Below, piece after piece: positions 10,168 to 19,874 of a stretch of 64,000 bases of DNA. The notes beneath the pieces are model-generated. The model saw only the letters and a program-made list of their open reading frames with translations. It was not told where the DNA came from and searched no databases. Source of the DNA: Sphingobacteriales bacterium (GTDB taxonomy: Bacteria; Bacteroidota; Bacteroidia; Chitinophagales; UBA2359); assembly GCA_016700115.1 (NCBI GenBank), contig CP064999.1, positions 5,079,501-5,143,500 on the forward strand, given 5' to 3'. Each line of letters opens with the position of its first letter. Within the stretch, counting starts at the first letter, position 1. The position numbers and the translations under genes were made by a program.

Positions 10168-12198
10168 ATGAGTTTTTTATATCCCTCTTTTTTATTTGCC
10201 CTAAGTGCCATTGCCATTCCTATTATTGTTCATCTTTTTTATTTCAGGCGCTTTAAACGTGTTTATTTTACAAATGTCCGGTTTTTGAGGGAACTCAAAG
10301 ATGAGCGTTCGTCCCGGAATAAGTTAAAACACCTTTTGGTTTTGTTAAGCCGGATTTTAGCAGTTTCCTTTTTGGTATTTGCATTTGCTCAACCATATAT
10401 TCCCAAAAAAGACACAAAAATTGTTCAGGGCAACAAAGCGGTCAGCATTTATGTGGATAACTCTTTCAGTATGAATGCAGGTAGCGGGGTCATGCTTTTT
10501 GATCGCGCAAAACGCAAAGCTGAAGAAATTGTCGGTGCTTATGGTCCGGAGGATAAATTTCAGTTATTAACCAACGATTTTGAAGGCAAACATCAAAGAT
10601 TAGTCAATAAAGATGAGTTTTTAACCTATTTAGAAGAAATTCAAATTAGTCCTTCGGTTAAAACTCTAAATGATATTGTACTTCACCAACAAGAAATCAT
10701 ATCGGAATCTGATTCCGAGCAGAAAAATCTGTTTATCCTGTCCGACTTTCAAAAAAACATCGTCAATTTTGAAAATGATACTGCTTATAACCTGTTTCTA
10801 ATCCCCCTTCAAGCAGCAGAAGGTCAAAATGTTTATATAGATTCCGTTTGGTTTGAAAATCCGGCCCGCACCCTCAACGAACAAGCTCAACTGTTAGTCC
10901 GGATTAAAAATAACGGCAGTAATGATGTTCAAAACGGGAAAGTTGAACTACGTATCAATGATCAGGTTAAATCAATCCGCGATTTTACCATCCAGGCAAA
11001 TGATAAAACAATTGACACTTTAAGCTTTACCATTTCAGAAGCCGGTTGGCAAAACGCAGTTGTTCAGATTACCGAATCTTCGACCATTGAATTTGACAAC
11101 ACCTATTATTTTACTTTTGAAGTAGCCGAACAAATCAATGTACTGGTGATCAATTCGACGACAGGAGCTAACGCTTATCTGAATGAAGTTTTTAAGCAGT
11201 TGTCCGGATTTTCGGTTCAAAACCAACCTGAAAATCAAATTGATTATGGTAAACTGCCGGCTAATCAATTGATTATATTGAATCAACTCAGAAGTCTTTC
11301 TTCAGGATTGAGTGCTGCTTTGCAACAATATGTTAACAATGGCGGTAGCTTGCTGATTTTTCCTTCTGCAAATGTTGACCTCAATAGTTTCAATAATTTG
11401 ATGAAAGTGCTAAGGGTAAATACCTACATTTCTTTGAACAGAACCCGGCGCGAAACCGATTTTATCAACACTCAAGAAGACGTTTTTAAAGATGTGTTTG
11501 AGCGTATCCCTCAAAATTTGGACCTCCCTTATGCGAACAGCAGTTTTGATTTAACCTCTTACTCCAATACAGGCGAGGAAGTATTATTGCGTTTCAGGGG
11601 CGGGGCTTCTCTTTTAAGCAAATATAATGTGGGGAGCGGAAGAGTCTATCTTTGTGCAGTTCCGTTGGAAACCGCCTCTTCAAATTTAGTTTCACATGCC
11701 ATTTTTCTGCCTATGATCTATAAAATCGCCATTTTGGGCAGCAAAGGGAATATGATTGCATATATAATAGGTAAAAACAACAATTTTGAAACCGATATCG
11801 CTAATATGACTTCTGTTGCTGACGAAGTTTTCAAGTTAAAAGGCACTGCAGAGGAATTTATCCCTCAGCAAAAAACGATTGGTTCAAAGTTATATTTAAG
11901 TGTATCGAATCAGGTGAAGCAATCAGGGATTTATACCCTGTTTAAAACAATCTCACAACCATTGGCTACTTATGGGTTTAACTATAACCGGTTAGAATCT
12001 GATTTGGAATACTTTAATGTGTCTGAACTTCGAAAAATGTATAATGCTTCCAACATTAAATTTTTAGAAGACAACACAGAACTTTCTGTATTGGTTGGTC
12101 AAATTGACAGGGGCATTACTTTGTGGAAATGGTGTCTGTTATTAGCTTTGATGTGTTTGCTTTTTGAGATTTTGTTGCTCAGATTTTGGCGAACTTAA
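10168..12198 (+). CDS. BatA / aerotolerance-type membrane protein with VWA-like domain
   Basis: A 676-residue inner-membrane protein. The N-terminus carries the two-helix BatA domain (helices about residues 5-24 and 53-77, with FYFRRFKRVYFTNVRFL between them). It is followed by a VWA-like domain with an intact MIDAS start DNSFS (residues 97-101). The central part resembles a CARDB-like Ig module, then a GATase-like stretch where the motif reads LLIFPSANVD. A final helix (WCLLLALMCLLFEILLL) anchors the C-terminus. Bacteroidota encode several such proteins with the Bat operon or as lone genes; function in envelope stress is proposed for the family, not shown here. The start was chosen because the promoter box lies just upstream and residue 1 begins the conserved MSFLYPSFL. 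Confidence 0.82.
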   Translation: MSFLYPSFLFALSAIAIPIIVHLFYFRRFKRVYFTNVRFLRELKDERSSRNKLKHLLVLLSRILAVSFLVFAFAQPYIPKKDTKIVQGNKAVSIYVDNSFSMNAGSGVMLFDRAKRKAEEIVGAYGPEDKFQLLTNDFEGKHQRLVNKDEFLTYLEEIQISPSVKTLNDIVLHQQEIISESDSEQKNLFILSDFQKNIVNFENDTAYNLFLIPLQAAEGQNVYIDSVWFENPARTLNEQAQLLVRIKNNGSNDVQNGKVELRINDQVKSIRDFTIQANDKTIDTLSFTISEAGWQNAVVQITESSTIEFDNTYYFTFEVAEQINVLVINSTTGANAYLNEVFKQLSGFSVQNQPENQIDYGKLPANQLIILNQLRSLSSGLSAALQQYVNNGGSLLIFPSANVDLNSFNNLMKVLRVNTYISLNRTRRETDFINTQEDVFKDVFERIPQNLDLPYANSSFDLTSYSNTGEEVLLRFRGGASLLSKYNVGSGRVYLCAVPLETASSNLVSHAIFLPMIYKIAILGSKGNMIAYIIGKNNNFETDIANMTSVADEVFKLKGTAEEFIPQQKTIGSKLYLSVSNQVKQSGIYTLFKTISQPLATYGFNYNRLESDLEYFNVSELRKMYNASNIKFLEDNTELSVLVGQIDRGITLWKWCLLLALMCLLFEILLLRFWRT

Positions 12199-12239
12199 CT
12201 GATACAGTTTTATTTAGTAACTTTTACAATCAATAGCTT

Positions 12240-12803
12240 ATGTTATCCGAAAATATTGGTGTTAAATACGGAATGTATTTAGGGTTAGGGTTCGTTTTAT
12301 TGTTTGGAGTCTTGTATGCCGTCAACCCGGTTTATATGTACAACACATGGTTGGGACTTTCCATTTTTCCAATAATAATTGTTGTTATGGTACTTGCTGC
12401 CCGTCAGACAAAAAAAGATCTGGGAGGATATGCGACATTTACACAATTAGTTTCTCCGGCATTTGCCGTGATGGTCTTCGCTCAGTTATTCAGCAGTTTA
12501 TTTAACTATATCCTCTATAATTTTATAGATCCCACACTAACCGACACCCTTCGAAACTTTACCATTGAGTCGACCTATAATATGCTCAATATGTTTGGCA
12601 CTCCGGAGGAAGAAATTGAAAAAGCCATCACTAAAGTTGAAGAACAAGATTACAGTGTTACATTAAGCAGTACGTTCATGGGTTTTGCTATGTTTGCCAT
12701 TTTTGGATTTGTTGTAGCATCAATCATTGCTCTGATAATGAGAAAAAATCCACCGTCAAATTTGAATGATCAGGAAGTGGAGAAGGAAGAGCTTGATGTT
12801 TAA
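12240..12803 (+). CDS. DUF4199-like four-helix membrane protein
   Basis: A 187-residue protein with four hydrophobic segments (about residues 12-27, 36-52, 72-92 and 145-167), an acidic loop between helices 3 and 4 and a charged C-terminus. The motif LAARQTKKDLGGYATFTQ after helix 2 is typical of the DUF4199 family of Bacteroidota, whose function is unknown. It lies 41 bp after the BatA-like gene on the same strand and may be co-transcribed. Confidence 0.72.
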   Translation: MLSENIGVKYGMYLGLGFVLLFGVLYAVNPVYMYNTWLGLSIFPIIIVVMVLAARQTKKDLGGYATFTQLVSPAFAVMVFAQLFSSLFNYILYNFIDPTLTDTLRNFTIESTYNMLNMFGTPEEEIEKAITKVEEQDYSVTLSSTFMGFAMFAIFGFVVASIIALIMRKNPPSNLNDQEVEKEELDV

Positions 12804-12826
12804 AAAGACATAAACAAGGTCTGTAA

Positions 12827-14356
12827 TTAGTATTCATTGGGATTAGCCAGACTTTTTGCTTCTGTTTTAGCTGCAACCCAAGCGCGGAAATCAAAATAAG
12901 CAAAGACCCGCCTTTCAAAATTATCTTCAGCAAGCTGATCTAAAACAACCTGCATTTCAGAAAGATAACCTGCAAAGTCAGTTTCGGAGGTTGAGTGAGA
13001 CAATTTTCTAAGTAATTGTAAAATAATATTTTCCAATTTATATTGCATTTCTTTTTTCAGCAAAAAGCGGTAAACAGAAATAATGGTTTGTTTCCGTTGC
13101 AAATGATCGTCCAGTTCATAAGCGGTCAATAAAGTTAGGATTTTGGCAAATCCAACAACGTCTTTCCTAATATTGGTATGCTGATATTCCAAAACCCGCT
13201 GTAGCCAGGAATGTGCCCGTTCAAACTGTTCGGCACCAAAACACAGATGAAACGCATAAAAACAAAGCATTACCACACCCATACCGTCAATTTGTTCAGA
13301 AAAACGGATCAATCCTTCTTCCAGATCATTGATACAGGAAAGCCCGCCATAATAATCGCCTTGCGAAATGTATAAAGTCATTCGGTGATAATAATAGGCT
13401 TCAAACAACTTCAGTTGGATTGACGCTTCAGATTGCCTGTTTTCATCAAGCAACATGGCTTGCAGTTTTAACAAATAGAATTCTCGTTCAGGCTGCTTGT
13501 TCAATGCAGCGGTAGTATTGAGCAGATTATTGATCGCATTGATATAGGTTACAGGTTCGAACTGAAGCAATTCAGGTCGCTCTTCCAATAACGAGACTAA
13601 TTTTTTACTGTATTCATAGCAAGAAGGCAGGTTTCTGATAATAAAATTACAATTCGCCAATGTTTTAAATCGCAGAAGTTTTGCTTCAAAACTGGAGGGT
13701 TGTATTTCATCCTGAAGCAATGGATTATTCAACAATCTGGCAATCTGATCTAAATCTTCCCTGTTGCCAGTTATTCCATGCTTGGTTTGATAATATTGTA
13801 AGTGTGCATGAAGCAGCCAATATTGGTTGATTTCAATCAATTGATTTAATAAATTCTGGCTGTCAAGTTGTAGTTGAGCTAATATTGTATCACTTTGGTT
13901 ATTAAAAGAATCGGCTTCGATTAAAAGTTTTTCCCAGTTAATGATCTGCAGGGTGATGTCTTTTTTCTCAACTTCAGCCGAAAGCTTTTTGGCTTTAATT
14001 ACCATTTTTAAAGCCTGATCAAACATCCCTTTGTGGTAAAGAAAAGCGATAGTACCCATCATTTCCCGCAACTGAGCATCCACAGAATTTTGGGCATGAT
14101 ATACATTCATACTTCTGAGTATCAGTTCATACAGATATGACTTTGCAACGGGAAGTCTGTTCGCAAATTTCTTACCGGCAAACTTTTTTAAAAGTGCCTC
14201 CTCATTGTAAACGAGTTGATTATCAATCGCATCAAATAATTCTACATAGTTATTCTGTTCCCCAATTACATGGCGGGAAGAGTAAATTTTAAAAAACCTT
14301 TTTTCAGATTTGCTCAAACTTTTTATCAATCTGAAAAGATTATCTTTCTTTTTCAT
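12827..14356 (-). CDS. Unknown all-helical (TPR-like) protein, paralogue of the 5.2-6.6 kb gene
   Basis: A 509-residue soluble protein with no export signal. It starts KKKDNLFRLIKSLSKSEKRFF and continues with alternating helices and leucine-rich TPR-like patterns. The first ~60 residues parallel those of the protein at 5166-6593. I know no function for the family. It is 12 bp downstream of the LamG-like gene at 14369-15112 on the same strand, so the two probably share a transcript. It converges with the DUF4199-like gene, with only 23 bp between the stops. Confidence 0.75.
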   Translation of the reverse strand: MKKKDNLFRLIKSLSKSEKRFFKIYSSRHVIGEQNNYVELFDAIDNQLVYNEEALLKKFAGKKFANRLPVAKSYLYELILRSMNVYHAQNSVDAQLREMMGTIAFLYHKGMFDQALKMVIKAKKLSAEVEKKDITLQIINWEKLLIEADSFNNQSDTILAQLQLDSQNLLNQLIEINQYWLLHAHLQYYQTKHGITGNREDLDQIARLLNNPLLQDEIQPSSFEAKLLRFKTLANCNFIIRNLPSCYEYSKKLVSLLEERPELLQFEPVTYINAINNLLNTTAALNKQPEREFYLLKLQAMLLDENRQSEASIQLKLFEAYYYHRMTLYISQGDYYGGLSCINDLEEGLIRFSEQIDGMGVVMLCFYAFHLCFGAEQFERAHSWLQRVLEYQHTNIRKDVVGFAKILTLLTAYELDDHLQRKQTIISVYRFLLKKEMQYKLENIILQLLRKLSHSTSETDFAGYLSEMQVVLDQLAEDNFERRVFAYFDFRAWVAAKTEAKSLANPNEY

Positions 14357-14368
14357 TCTCCGATGATG

Positions 14369-15112
14369 CTAATCGGTTTCTGTTATTGAAATTTCGTCAA
14401 ATTCAACGGTCTGAATATCTTCAACAAATATTCCTATGTTTTTCCAGGACTTGTCGGTATCCAAAGTGCCTTCATAAACCTTTTTACCATTTGCCAGATA
14501 GGTAAATCTTATTCCGCGAACTCTAACCTCAAAAATATCTGATCCATCTTCTGATGTTGATTTATGTCCTCCGATATAATTAACTAAATCGTTTTGCCAT
14601 TCCCCATTCTTTTTTAAATTTATGGATGCATACCCGTTGTTGGTCAAACTAAAACGATGATAATTCATACTATCCATACTGAGTATCAGCCCATAATATT
14701 TGTCAGACCTGCCAGATTTTTGTTTTGATTTGAGAACGACATTATAATTGGTGGCCTCTCTCTTTATAGGAAGCCATGACCACCAAAAATACCCTTTTTC
14801 TTTGTAGTCAATTATAAATTTTCCATCGTAGATTATTTTCATCCCATGTTTTCTTAACTGGGTATCCCATCTGTTTACGTTATCATCAAACGTATCTTTA
14901 AAAATCAGACGATTATCTTTTTCTTTGGGATTATCCGGACTTTGTTGATTCGTCAATGAAAGCATTTCAGCGTTTTCCTGCACCTGTTTTTCCAATGTTG
15001 AATTTTTAAATTTCAACTCAATCAATTGAGGTTTGAAATAAAGGTAACAAGCCAGTATTCCGAGAAAAACACCCATAAAAAAAATGGCAATAACTGATGG
15101 ATTATTACGCAT
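14369..15112 (-). CDS. Membrane-anchored protein with concanavalin/LamG-like domain
   Basis: A 247-residue protein. Residues about 6-25 form one transmembrane helix, residues 28-50 a short coiled coil, and the rest a beta-rich domain: FKDTFDDNVNRWDT near residue 72, an internal NYNVVLKSKQKSG and the final VEFDEISITE, the pattern of LamG/3-keto-disaccharide-hydrolase-like jelly rolls. No catalytic residues can be assigned; carbohydrate binding is a guess. It heads a two-gene minus-strand unit with the helical protein at 12827-14356. Confidence 0.65.
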   Translation of the reverse strand: MRNNPSVIAIFFMGVFLGILACYLYFKPQLIELKFKNSTLEKQVQENAEMLSLTNQQSPDNPKEKDNRLIFKDTFDDNVNRWDTQLRKHGMKIIYDGKFIIDYKEKGYFWWSWLPIKREATNYNVVLKSKQKSGRSDKYYGLILSMDSMNYHRFSLTNNGYASINLKKNGEWQNDLVNYIGGHKSTSEDGSDIFEVRVRGIRFTYLANGKKVYEGTLDTDKSWKNIGIFVEDIQTVEFDEISITETD

Positions 15113-15805
15113 ACATTCAAATTGTTAAAGTCTTCAAAATATTGGTATAAAGCTACAACATTTAAACCTATAATACCGATTCAAACTTTTTTTTAAGTAT
15201 GTCTGTGATTATTGGAACATACTGTTTAAGCAAAAACAAATTATTGAGTAACAATAATCGGTTGTTTAGATTCTGTATTTTATAAATTTGTACTTACCAT
15301 TTTTAAACATCAGTTTTTTTAGTTTGGTGAGTTAAATGCTGCGTTAAGTTCACTTTTTTCATGATTTGCCTAAAACAAAAACGAAACATTCCATTAAACA
15401 ATCCGCCTAAAAAGCCAAAAATGTGAGCAATAAAAAATTTTTTGAAAATATTTGCTAAATATATTTGCGAATACGAAAACCTTTGTTTTAATTTGCACCA
15501 TCAAAGGTTATTGAAGAGAACAAACTGTACTGATTGAAAAAAGTGATGTTTCATGAACCCTGTAACATGAATGATTATGGCTGAAAAAGTACAAAAGTTG
15601 AACCCTGCTCAATAAGTTGTGAATAAAACCAAACAAAACAGAATTTAATTAACCACCCAACCAAAAGTTGTATATTTTGTTACTAATCATTACATCAGAT
15701 TGTACTGGTAAAAACTTATCATCTTAGTCAAACTGCTATTGTTTTGATGATATGGCACGAATATTGATTAGTCAATCATACAATCAAGGGGAAAAACTAA
15801 ACACC
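15113..15805. other. AT-rich intergenic region between divergent genes
   Basis: About 690 bp without a supported gene. It is AT-rich, with no long inverted repeat or perfect TAnnTTTG box that I can fix. It should contain the promoters for the divergent genes at 15112 and 15806. Confidence 0.4.
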
Positions 15806-16600
15806 ATGAAAAATCAACTTGTCTTGTTAACAGTAGCCTTGCTGTTCAGACTTGGTTTAACTACCGGAATTTTGAACGCAGCTTCTTTGTTGGCTATTGA
15901 TGAAAACACCATCCTTCAAAACCCACAACCGGCCAAGGCTAATCTATCATTTAATAACAGTGTACAAACTGTTAATCTCGTTCTGATCGGAATTGTTGTA
16001 GATAAGAAAACACTTTTGCCGGTCGAAGGGATAAGGGTAGAAGTTGAAGAAAACAATAGCGGATCCAGACAATGGTTTAATACCAAACAAGACGGCAATT
16101 TCTATTTTAAATTAGAAAGCGACAAAGAATACAAACTTTCTGCTATCAATAAAAACGGCGAGAGAGAAGACAATAAAATTATTTCGACTGACAATAAGCG
16201 AAAATCAGAAATTTTGAGAGCCGTTCTACAGATTACAGTTCCTGAAGTTAAATCTGATCCTGTTGTAGCTGAATACAAAATTGAAAAAAGCAATCCAACC
16301 TCAACAGCAAACCATAATATTGTCTTTAAGATTCAATTGGGTGCATTCAGGCAGCCGATGAGTACGAAATCTCCCTTCTATACCAATGTATCCGATGATT
16401 TTAAGTTTGAAATAGAAAATACTACCAGCGGTTATATAAGATATATGGTTGGCAGCTTTAAAGACATCGCGAAAGCTAAAGAAGAAGAAACAAAATTTCA
16501 TAAAAAAGGCTACAATAAGGCGTTTATAGTTCCTTATGTCAACAACCAAAGACAAAGTATTTCTGTGGAAGAAGTATTAAAGAAATACGGAAGCAAATAA
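15806..16600 (+). CDS. Exported protein with carboxypeptidase-regulatory-like and SPOR-like domains
   Basis: A 264-residue protein from the ATG at 15806, which begins a signal sequence MKNQLVLLTVALLF; an in-frame ATG 54 bp upstream would bury it. Residues about 55-125 look like a carboxypeptidase-regulatory/CNA-B-like fold (GIVVDKKTLLPVEGIRVEV, then GNFYFKL). The C-terminal ~85 residues, from FKIQLGAFRQPM to GYNKAFIVPYV, are the same SPOR-like domain as in the lipoprotein at 4463-4918. Probable role is periplasmic, wall-associated. A terminator follows. Confidence 0.7.
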   Translation: MKNQLVLLTVALLFRLGLTTGILNAASLLAIDENTILQNPQPAKANLSFNNSVQTVNLVLIGIVVDKKTLLPVEGIRVEVEENNSGSRQWFNTKQDGNFYFKLESDKEYKLSAINKNGEREDNKIISTDNKRKSEILRAVLQITVPEVKSDPVVAEYKIEKSNPTSTANHNIVFKIQLGAFRQPMSTKSPFYTNVSDDFKFEIENTTSGYIRYMVGSFKDIAKAKEEETKFHKKGYNKAFIVPYVNNQRQSISVEEVLKKYGSK

Positions 16601-16627
16601 AATACTCAATTCAATTCTTTTTTGGAA

Positions 16628-16668
16628 AGAGACACCGTTAATTTAAAAAACGGCTGTCTCTTTTTTTA
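16628..16668 (+). terminator. Rho-independent terminator
   Basis: AGAGACACCGTT pairs with AACGGCTGTCTCT (one bulged base) around a 9-nt AT loop and is followed by seven T. It lies 28 bp after the SPOR-like gene. Confidence 0.8.
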
Positions 16669-16811
16669 TTTTGTGAGTTTTTCAATTGTAAACGGAAAAC
16701 TCACTATGATGCTTTTGCCAAAAAGGATTTTCTAATTGGGCAGTAAAGCATTACTCTTGTAACATAAGTCTTATCAAAATTTAATTGTTATATTTTCTTA
16801 GCCAAAAAAAC

Positions 16812-16819
16812 TAACTTTG
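16812..16819 (+). promoter_or_regulatory. TAnnTTTG box upstream of aspS
   Basis: TAACTTTG, 68 bp before the aspS ATG. A weaker CAACTTTG lies nearer, at 16863-16870. Either would give a short leader. Confidence 0.45.
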
Positions 16820-16887
16820 CAGGCTTTTTTAAAAAAGTGGAATAATTGAAACATCCAAAACACAACTTTGCATTTTAAACCATCAAT

Positions 16888-18642
16888 ATGTACAGATCAC
16901 ATACTTGCGGAGAGTTGAGAATATCCCATATTGGCCAACAAGTTACACTAAGTGGTTGGGTTCAAAGAGTCAGACAATTAGGAGGCATGACTTTTATTGA
17001 CTTGCGTGACCGATATGGCATTACCCAACTTGTCTTTGATATGAGTATTGAGCCTGATTTATTTGCTTCTGCCAATAAACTTGGAAGAGAATTTGTGATT
17101 CAGGTAGTCGGTATTGTTAGAGAACGTAGCAGTAAGAACTCAAATATGCCTACCGGGGATATAGAAATAGATACCAAACAATTGAAAGTTTTAAATGCAT
17201 CAAAGGTGCCCCCATTTACAATAGAAGCGGAAACTGATGGAGGGGATGATTTGAGAATGAAATACCGATATTTGGATTTACGCAGACCTATAGTACAACA
17301 AAACATGATTGCCCGTCATGAAATGGCTCAGGCCACACGCAGGTATTTAAATAACCTTGGATTTCTGGAGGTTGAAACCCCTGTTTTAATTAAAAGCACT
17401 CCGGAAGGAGCCCGTGATTTTGTCGTACCTTCAAGACTCAATCCAGGACAGTTTTATGCTTTGCCACAATCACCCCAAACTTTCAAGCAGCTATTGATGG
17501 TTTCCGGTTTTGACCGCTATTACCAAATTGTCCGTTGTTTCAGGGATGAGGATTTAAGAGCAGACCGTCAGCCTGAATTTACTCAAATAGACTGTGAAAT
17601 GGCTTTTGTTACCCGCGAAGATGTACTGCAAACCTTTGAAGGGCTGCTCCGTTTTTTGCTTAAAGAAACCAAAGGGTACGATTTAGGAAAAGTCGAAAGA
17701 ATGAGTTATGACGATGCCATGCGATTATACGGGAGCGACAAACCTGATATTCGGTTCGGAATGGCGTTTACTGAACTAACCCAATTGGTCAAAGGACATG
17801 GGTTTCCGGTTTTTGACGAAGCCGAACTGATAGCCGGCATCAGTGTTGAAGGTTGTGCAGAATATACCCGCAAACAAATTGATGAGTTGACAGATTGGGT
17901 AAAAAGGCCTCAAATTGGCGCTAAAGGATTGGTTTATATCCGATACAATTCAGACGGTACGTTAAAATCTTCTGTGGATAAATTTTATTCTACTGAACAA
18001 TTGCAACTCATTGCTTCGGAAATGAAAGCAAAACCCGGTGATTTACTCCTGATTTTATCAGGAACGATTGATAAAACCAGAAAACAATTAGGGGAATTGC
18101 GGATGGAAATGGCGAAACGCCTTGGTTTGAGGAACCCCAAAGAATTTAAAGCATTATGGGTGCTTGATTTTCCTTTGTTGGAATGGGAGGAAGAAGATAA
18201 AAGGTGGATAGCTTGTCATCACCCTTTTACCCGGCCACGTACAGAAAATCTCGAACAAATTAACGAAGCTGATTGGGGAGATTTAAGAGCAGAAGCGTAT
18301 GACCTCTGTTTAAATGGAAATGAAATTGCCGGAGGCTCAATCAGAATCCATGAACGTGAATTACAGGAAAAAATGTTCGATTTGTTAGGCATGACAAAAG
18401 AAGAAGCACAACATAAATTTGGGTTTTTGATGGGCGCTTTTGAATATGGTGCGCCTCCTCATGGCGGAATTGCATTTGGATTTGACCGTTTATGTGCCAT
18501 TTTAGGTGGACAGGAATCCATCCGCGATTTTATAGCTTTCCCCAAAAATAACAGCGGACGGGATATGATGATTGATGCTCCTTCACCCATTGAAGAAAAA
18601 CAATACCGCGAGCTACATATCAGGAAAATTGCCACCGATTAG
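16888..18642 (+). CDS. aspS: Aspartyl-tRNA synthetase
   Basis: A 584-residue class II aminoacyl-tRNA synthetase that charges tRNA-Asp. In order: the OB-fold anticodon-binding domain (residues 1-105), motif 1 with KYRYLDLRRP, motif 2 with FRDEDLRADRQPEFTQID, the bacterial GAD insertion (starting about YGSDKPDIRFGM) and motif 3 ending in GIAFGFDRL. Length and order match the bacterial, not archaeal, type. The flipping-loop and Asp-binding QSPQTFKQ are present. It is convergent with the GGGP synthase, 5 bp apart. Confidence 0.97.
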   Translation: MYRSHTCGELRISHIGQQVTLSGWVQRVRQLGGMTFIDLRDRYGITQLVFDMSIEPDLFASANKLGREFVIQVVGIVRERSSKNSNMPTGDIEIDTKQLKVLNASKVPPFTIEAETDGGDDLRMKYRYLDLRRPIVQQNMIARHEMAQATRRYLNNLGFLEVETPVLIKSTPEGARDFVVPSRLNPGQFYALPQSPQTFKQLLMVSGFDRYYQIVRCFRDEDLRADRQPEFTQIDCEMAFVTREDVLQTFEGLLRFLLKETKGYDLGKVERMSYDDAMRLYGSDKPDIRFGMAFTELTQLVKGHGFPVFDEAELIAGISVEGCAEYTRKQIDELTDWVKRPQIGAKGLVYIRYNSDGTLKSSVDKFYSTEQLQLIASEMKAKPGDLLLILSGTIDKTRKQLGELRMEMAKRLGLRNPKEFKALWVLDFPLLEWEEEDKRWIACHHPFTRPRTENLEQINEADWGDLRAEAYDLCLNGNEIAGGSIRIHERELQEKMFDLLGMTKEEAQHKFGFLMGAFEYGAPPHGGIAFGFDRLCAILGGQESIRDFIAFPKNNSGRDMMIDAPSPIEEKQYRELHIRKIATD

Positions 18643-18647
18643 CTGTC

Positions 18648-19394
18648 TTATACAGAATGAACAGCAAGAGCAAGTTCGTTCACCAGATTAGGCGATTTTT
18701 CCAGAATATTTCCCACAACAATCAGGTCTGCACCTGCACGACAAACTGATGTTGCCTGTTCAGGAGTACGAATACCTCCGCCAACTATCAGAGGTAATTG
18801 AATATGGCGTTTTACCTCACTGATCATTTCTTCAGAAACGTGGTGAAGTGCACCGCTTCCGGAATCTAAATAGATGATTTTCATCCCCAACAATTGTGCA
18901 GCCATAGCTGTACAAACCGCAATCTGGGGTTTATCGGCCGGAATAGGGGTACTATTGCTGATATAGGAAACCGTTGTTGGTTTTCCTCCGTCAATCAACA
19001 GATAACCCGTTGGTAAGATTTCCAGATTGGAGTAAAAAAGCTGAGGAGCAGACACAACATGTTGCCCGATCAGCAAATCTGGGTTTCGTCCGGAAACTAA
19101 GGAAAGAAAAAATAGAGCATCTGCTGAATGTGAAATCTGAAAAACACTGCCGGGAAAAAGTACTACAGGAATTTCGGTTTTGTCTTTAATGAGGTTCACC
19201 AAAGCATCCGTTTGATTGTTCATCACCAAACTTCCTCCCACAAAAACAAAGTCCACACCTGAAGTTGCGGCCAGATTGACGAGCGAAGATACCTTTTCCG
19301 AATTGACTTTATCGGGGTCTATCAGAATCGCAATTTGCTTTTTGCGATTTTCCTGAGTTTCACATAAACGCCGGTAAATGCCGTTGTCTTTCAT
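18648..19394 (-). CDS. Geranylgeranylglyceryl phosphate synthase family protein
   Basis: A 248-residue TIM-barrel prenyltransferase. Recognised by ILIDPDKV at the N-terminus, FVGGSL, LFPGS, the YLDSGSGA motif and the phosphate-binding VGGGIRTPEQA near the C-terminus. The family joins a polyprenyl diphosphate to glycerol-1-phosphate, the first ether-lipid step in archaea; Bacteroidota homologues are well known, but their product in the cell is not settled. It is a single gene, convergent with aspS. Confidence 0.85.
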   Translation of the reverse strand: MKDNGIYRRLCETQENRKKQIAILIDPDKVNSEKVSSLVNLAATSGVDFVFVGGSLVMNNQTDALVNLIKDKTEIPVVLFPGSVFQISHSADALFFLSLVSGRNPDLLIGQHVVSAPQLFYSNLEILPTGYLLIDGGKPTTVSYISNSTPIPADKPQIAVCTAMAAQLLGMKIIYLDSGSGALHHVSEEMISEVKRHIQLPLIVGGGIRTPEQATSVCRAGADLIVVGNILEKSPNLVNELALAVHSV

Positions 19395-19408
19395 GTAAAC
19401 GGTTTTGG

Positions 19409-19416
19409 CAAAGGTA
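19409..19416 (-). promoter_or_regulatory. TAnnTTTG box for the GGGP synthase gene
   Basis: On the minus strand TACCTTTG ends 14 bases before the ATG at 19394, giving a leader of about ten nucleotides. Confidence 0.55.
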
Positions 19417-19505
19417 CAGGTTTTACCGTTATTTTTCAGGAAAAGACAAAGGAGGTATCGGTAAATGACATCGTGATAATCCCGTTAATTTGACAATTTG
19501 TTTCT

Positions 19506-19874
19506 TTAGTCTGATGTGTGAAGTGCAACTTTGTTTCCCTCAGTGTCTAAAAAATAGGCCACGGAACCGACATCTTCAGAAACTTTGGTTCGTGGCATTA
19601 AAATTTGACCGCCGGCTTCAACGACCCGGTATAGTGTTTCATCAAAATCATCCGGGCGGTAAAAGTAAACCGTTGTTCCATAAGGAGAGGGCACCGCATC
19701 CGGATGTTCGATTAATGCACCGCTAACAATATCAGGCTCGTTGGGAAAAAAAGCCATTCTCATCCCACCAAACAAAGTCGGTTCGACCGGTGTGTTTAAA
19801 ACATGAGAATAAAAAGCAGCAGCACGGTCTAAACTATAGGTTGGAATCTCAAACCAGGAAATTACTAAATTCAT
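19506..19874 (-). CDS. VOC-family (glyoxalase/bleomycin-resistance fold) protein
   Basis: A 122-residue single-domain protein from the ATG at 19874; the frame begins nine codons earlier, but the fold starts at NLVISWFEIPTYSLDRAAAFY. It shows the beta-alpha-beta-beta-beta repeat, with FYSHVLN near residue 22 and TEGNKVALH at the C-terminus, close to the 'AFYxxVLG ... DPEGN' pattern. Substrate cannot be predicted; such proteins may be dioxygenases, isomerases or binding proteins. Confidence 0.8.
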   Translation of the reverse strand: MNLVISWFEIPTYSLDRAAAFYSHVLNTPVEPTLFGGMRMAFFPNEPDIVSGALIEHPDAVPSPYGTTVYFYRPDDFDETLYRVVEAGGQILMPRTKVSEDVGSVAYFLDTEGNKVALHTSD

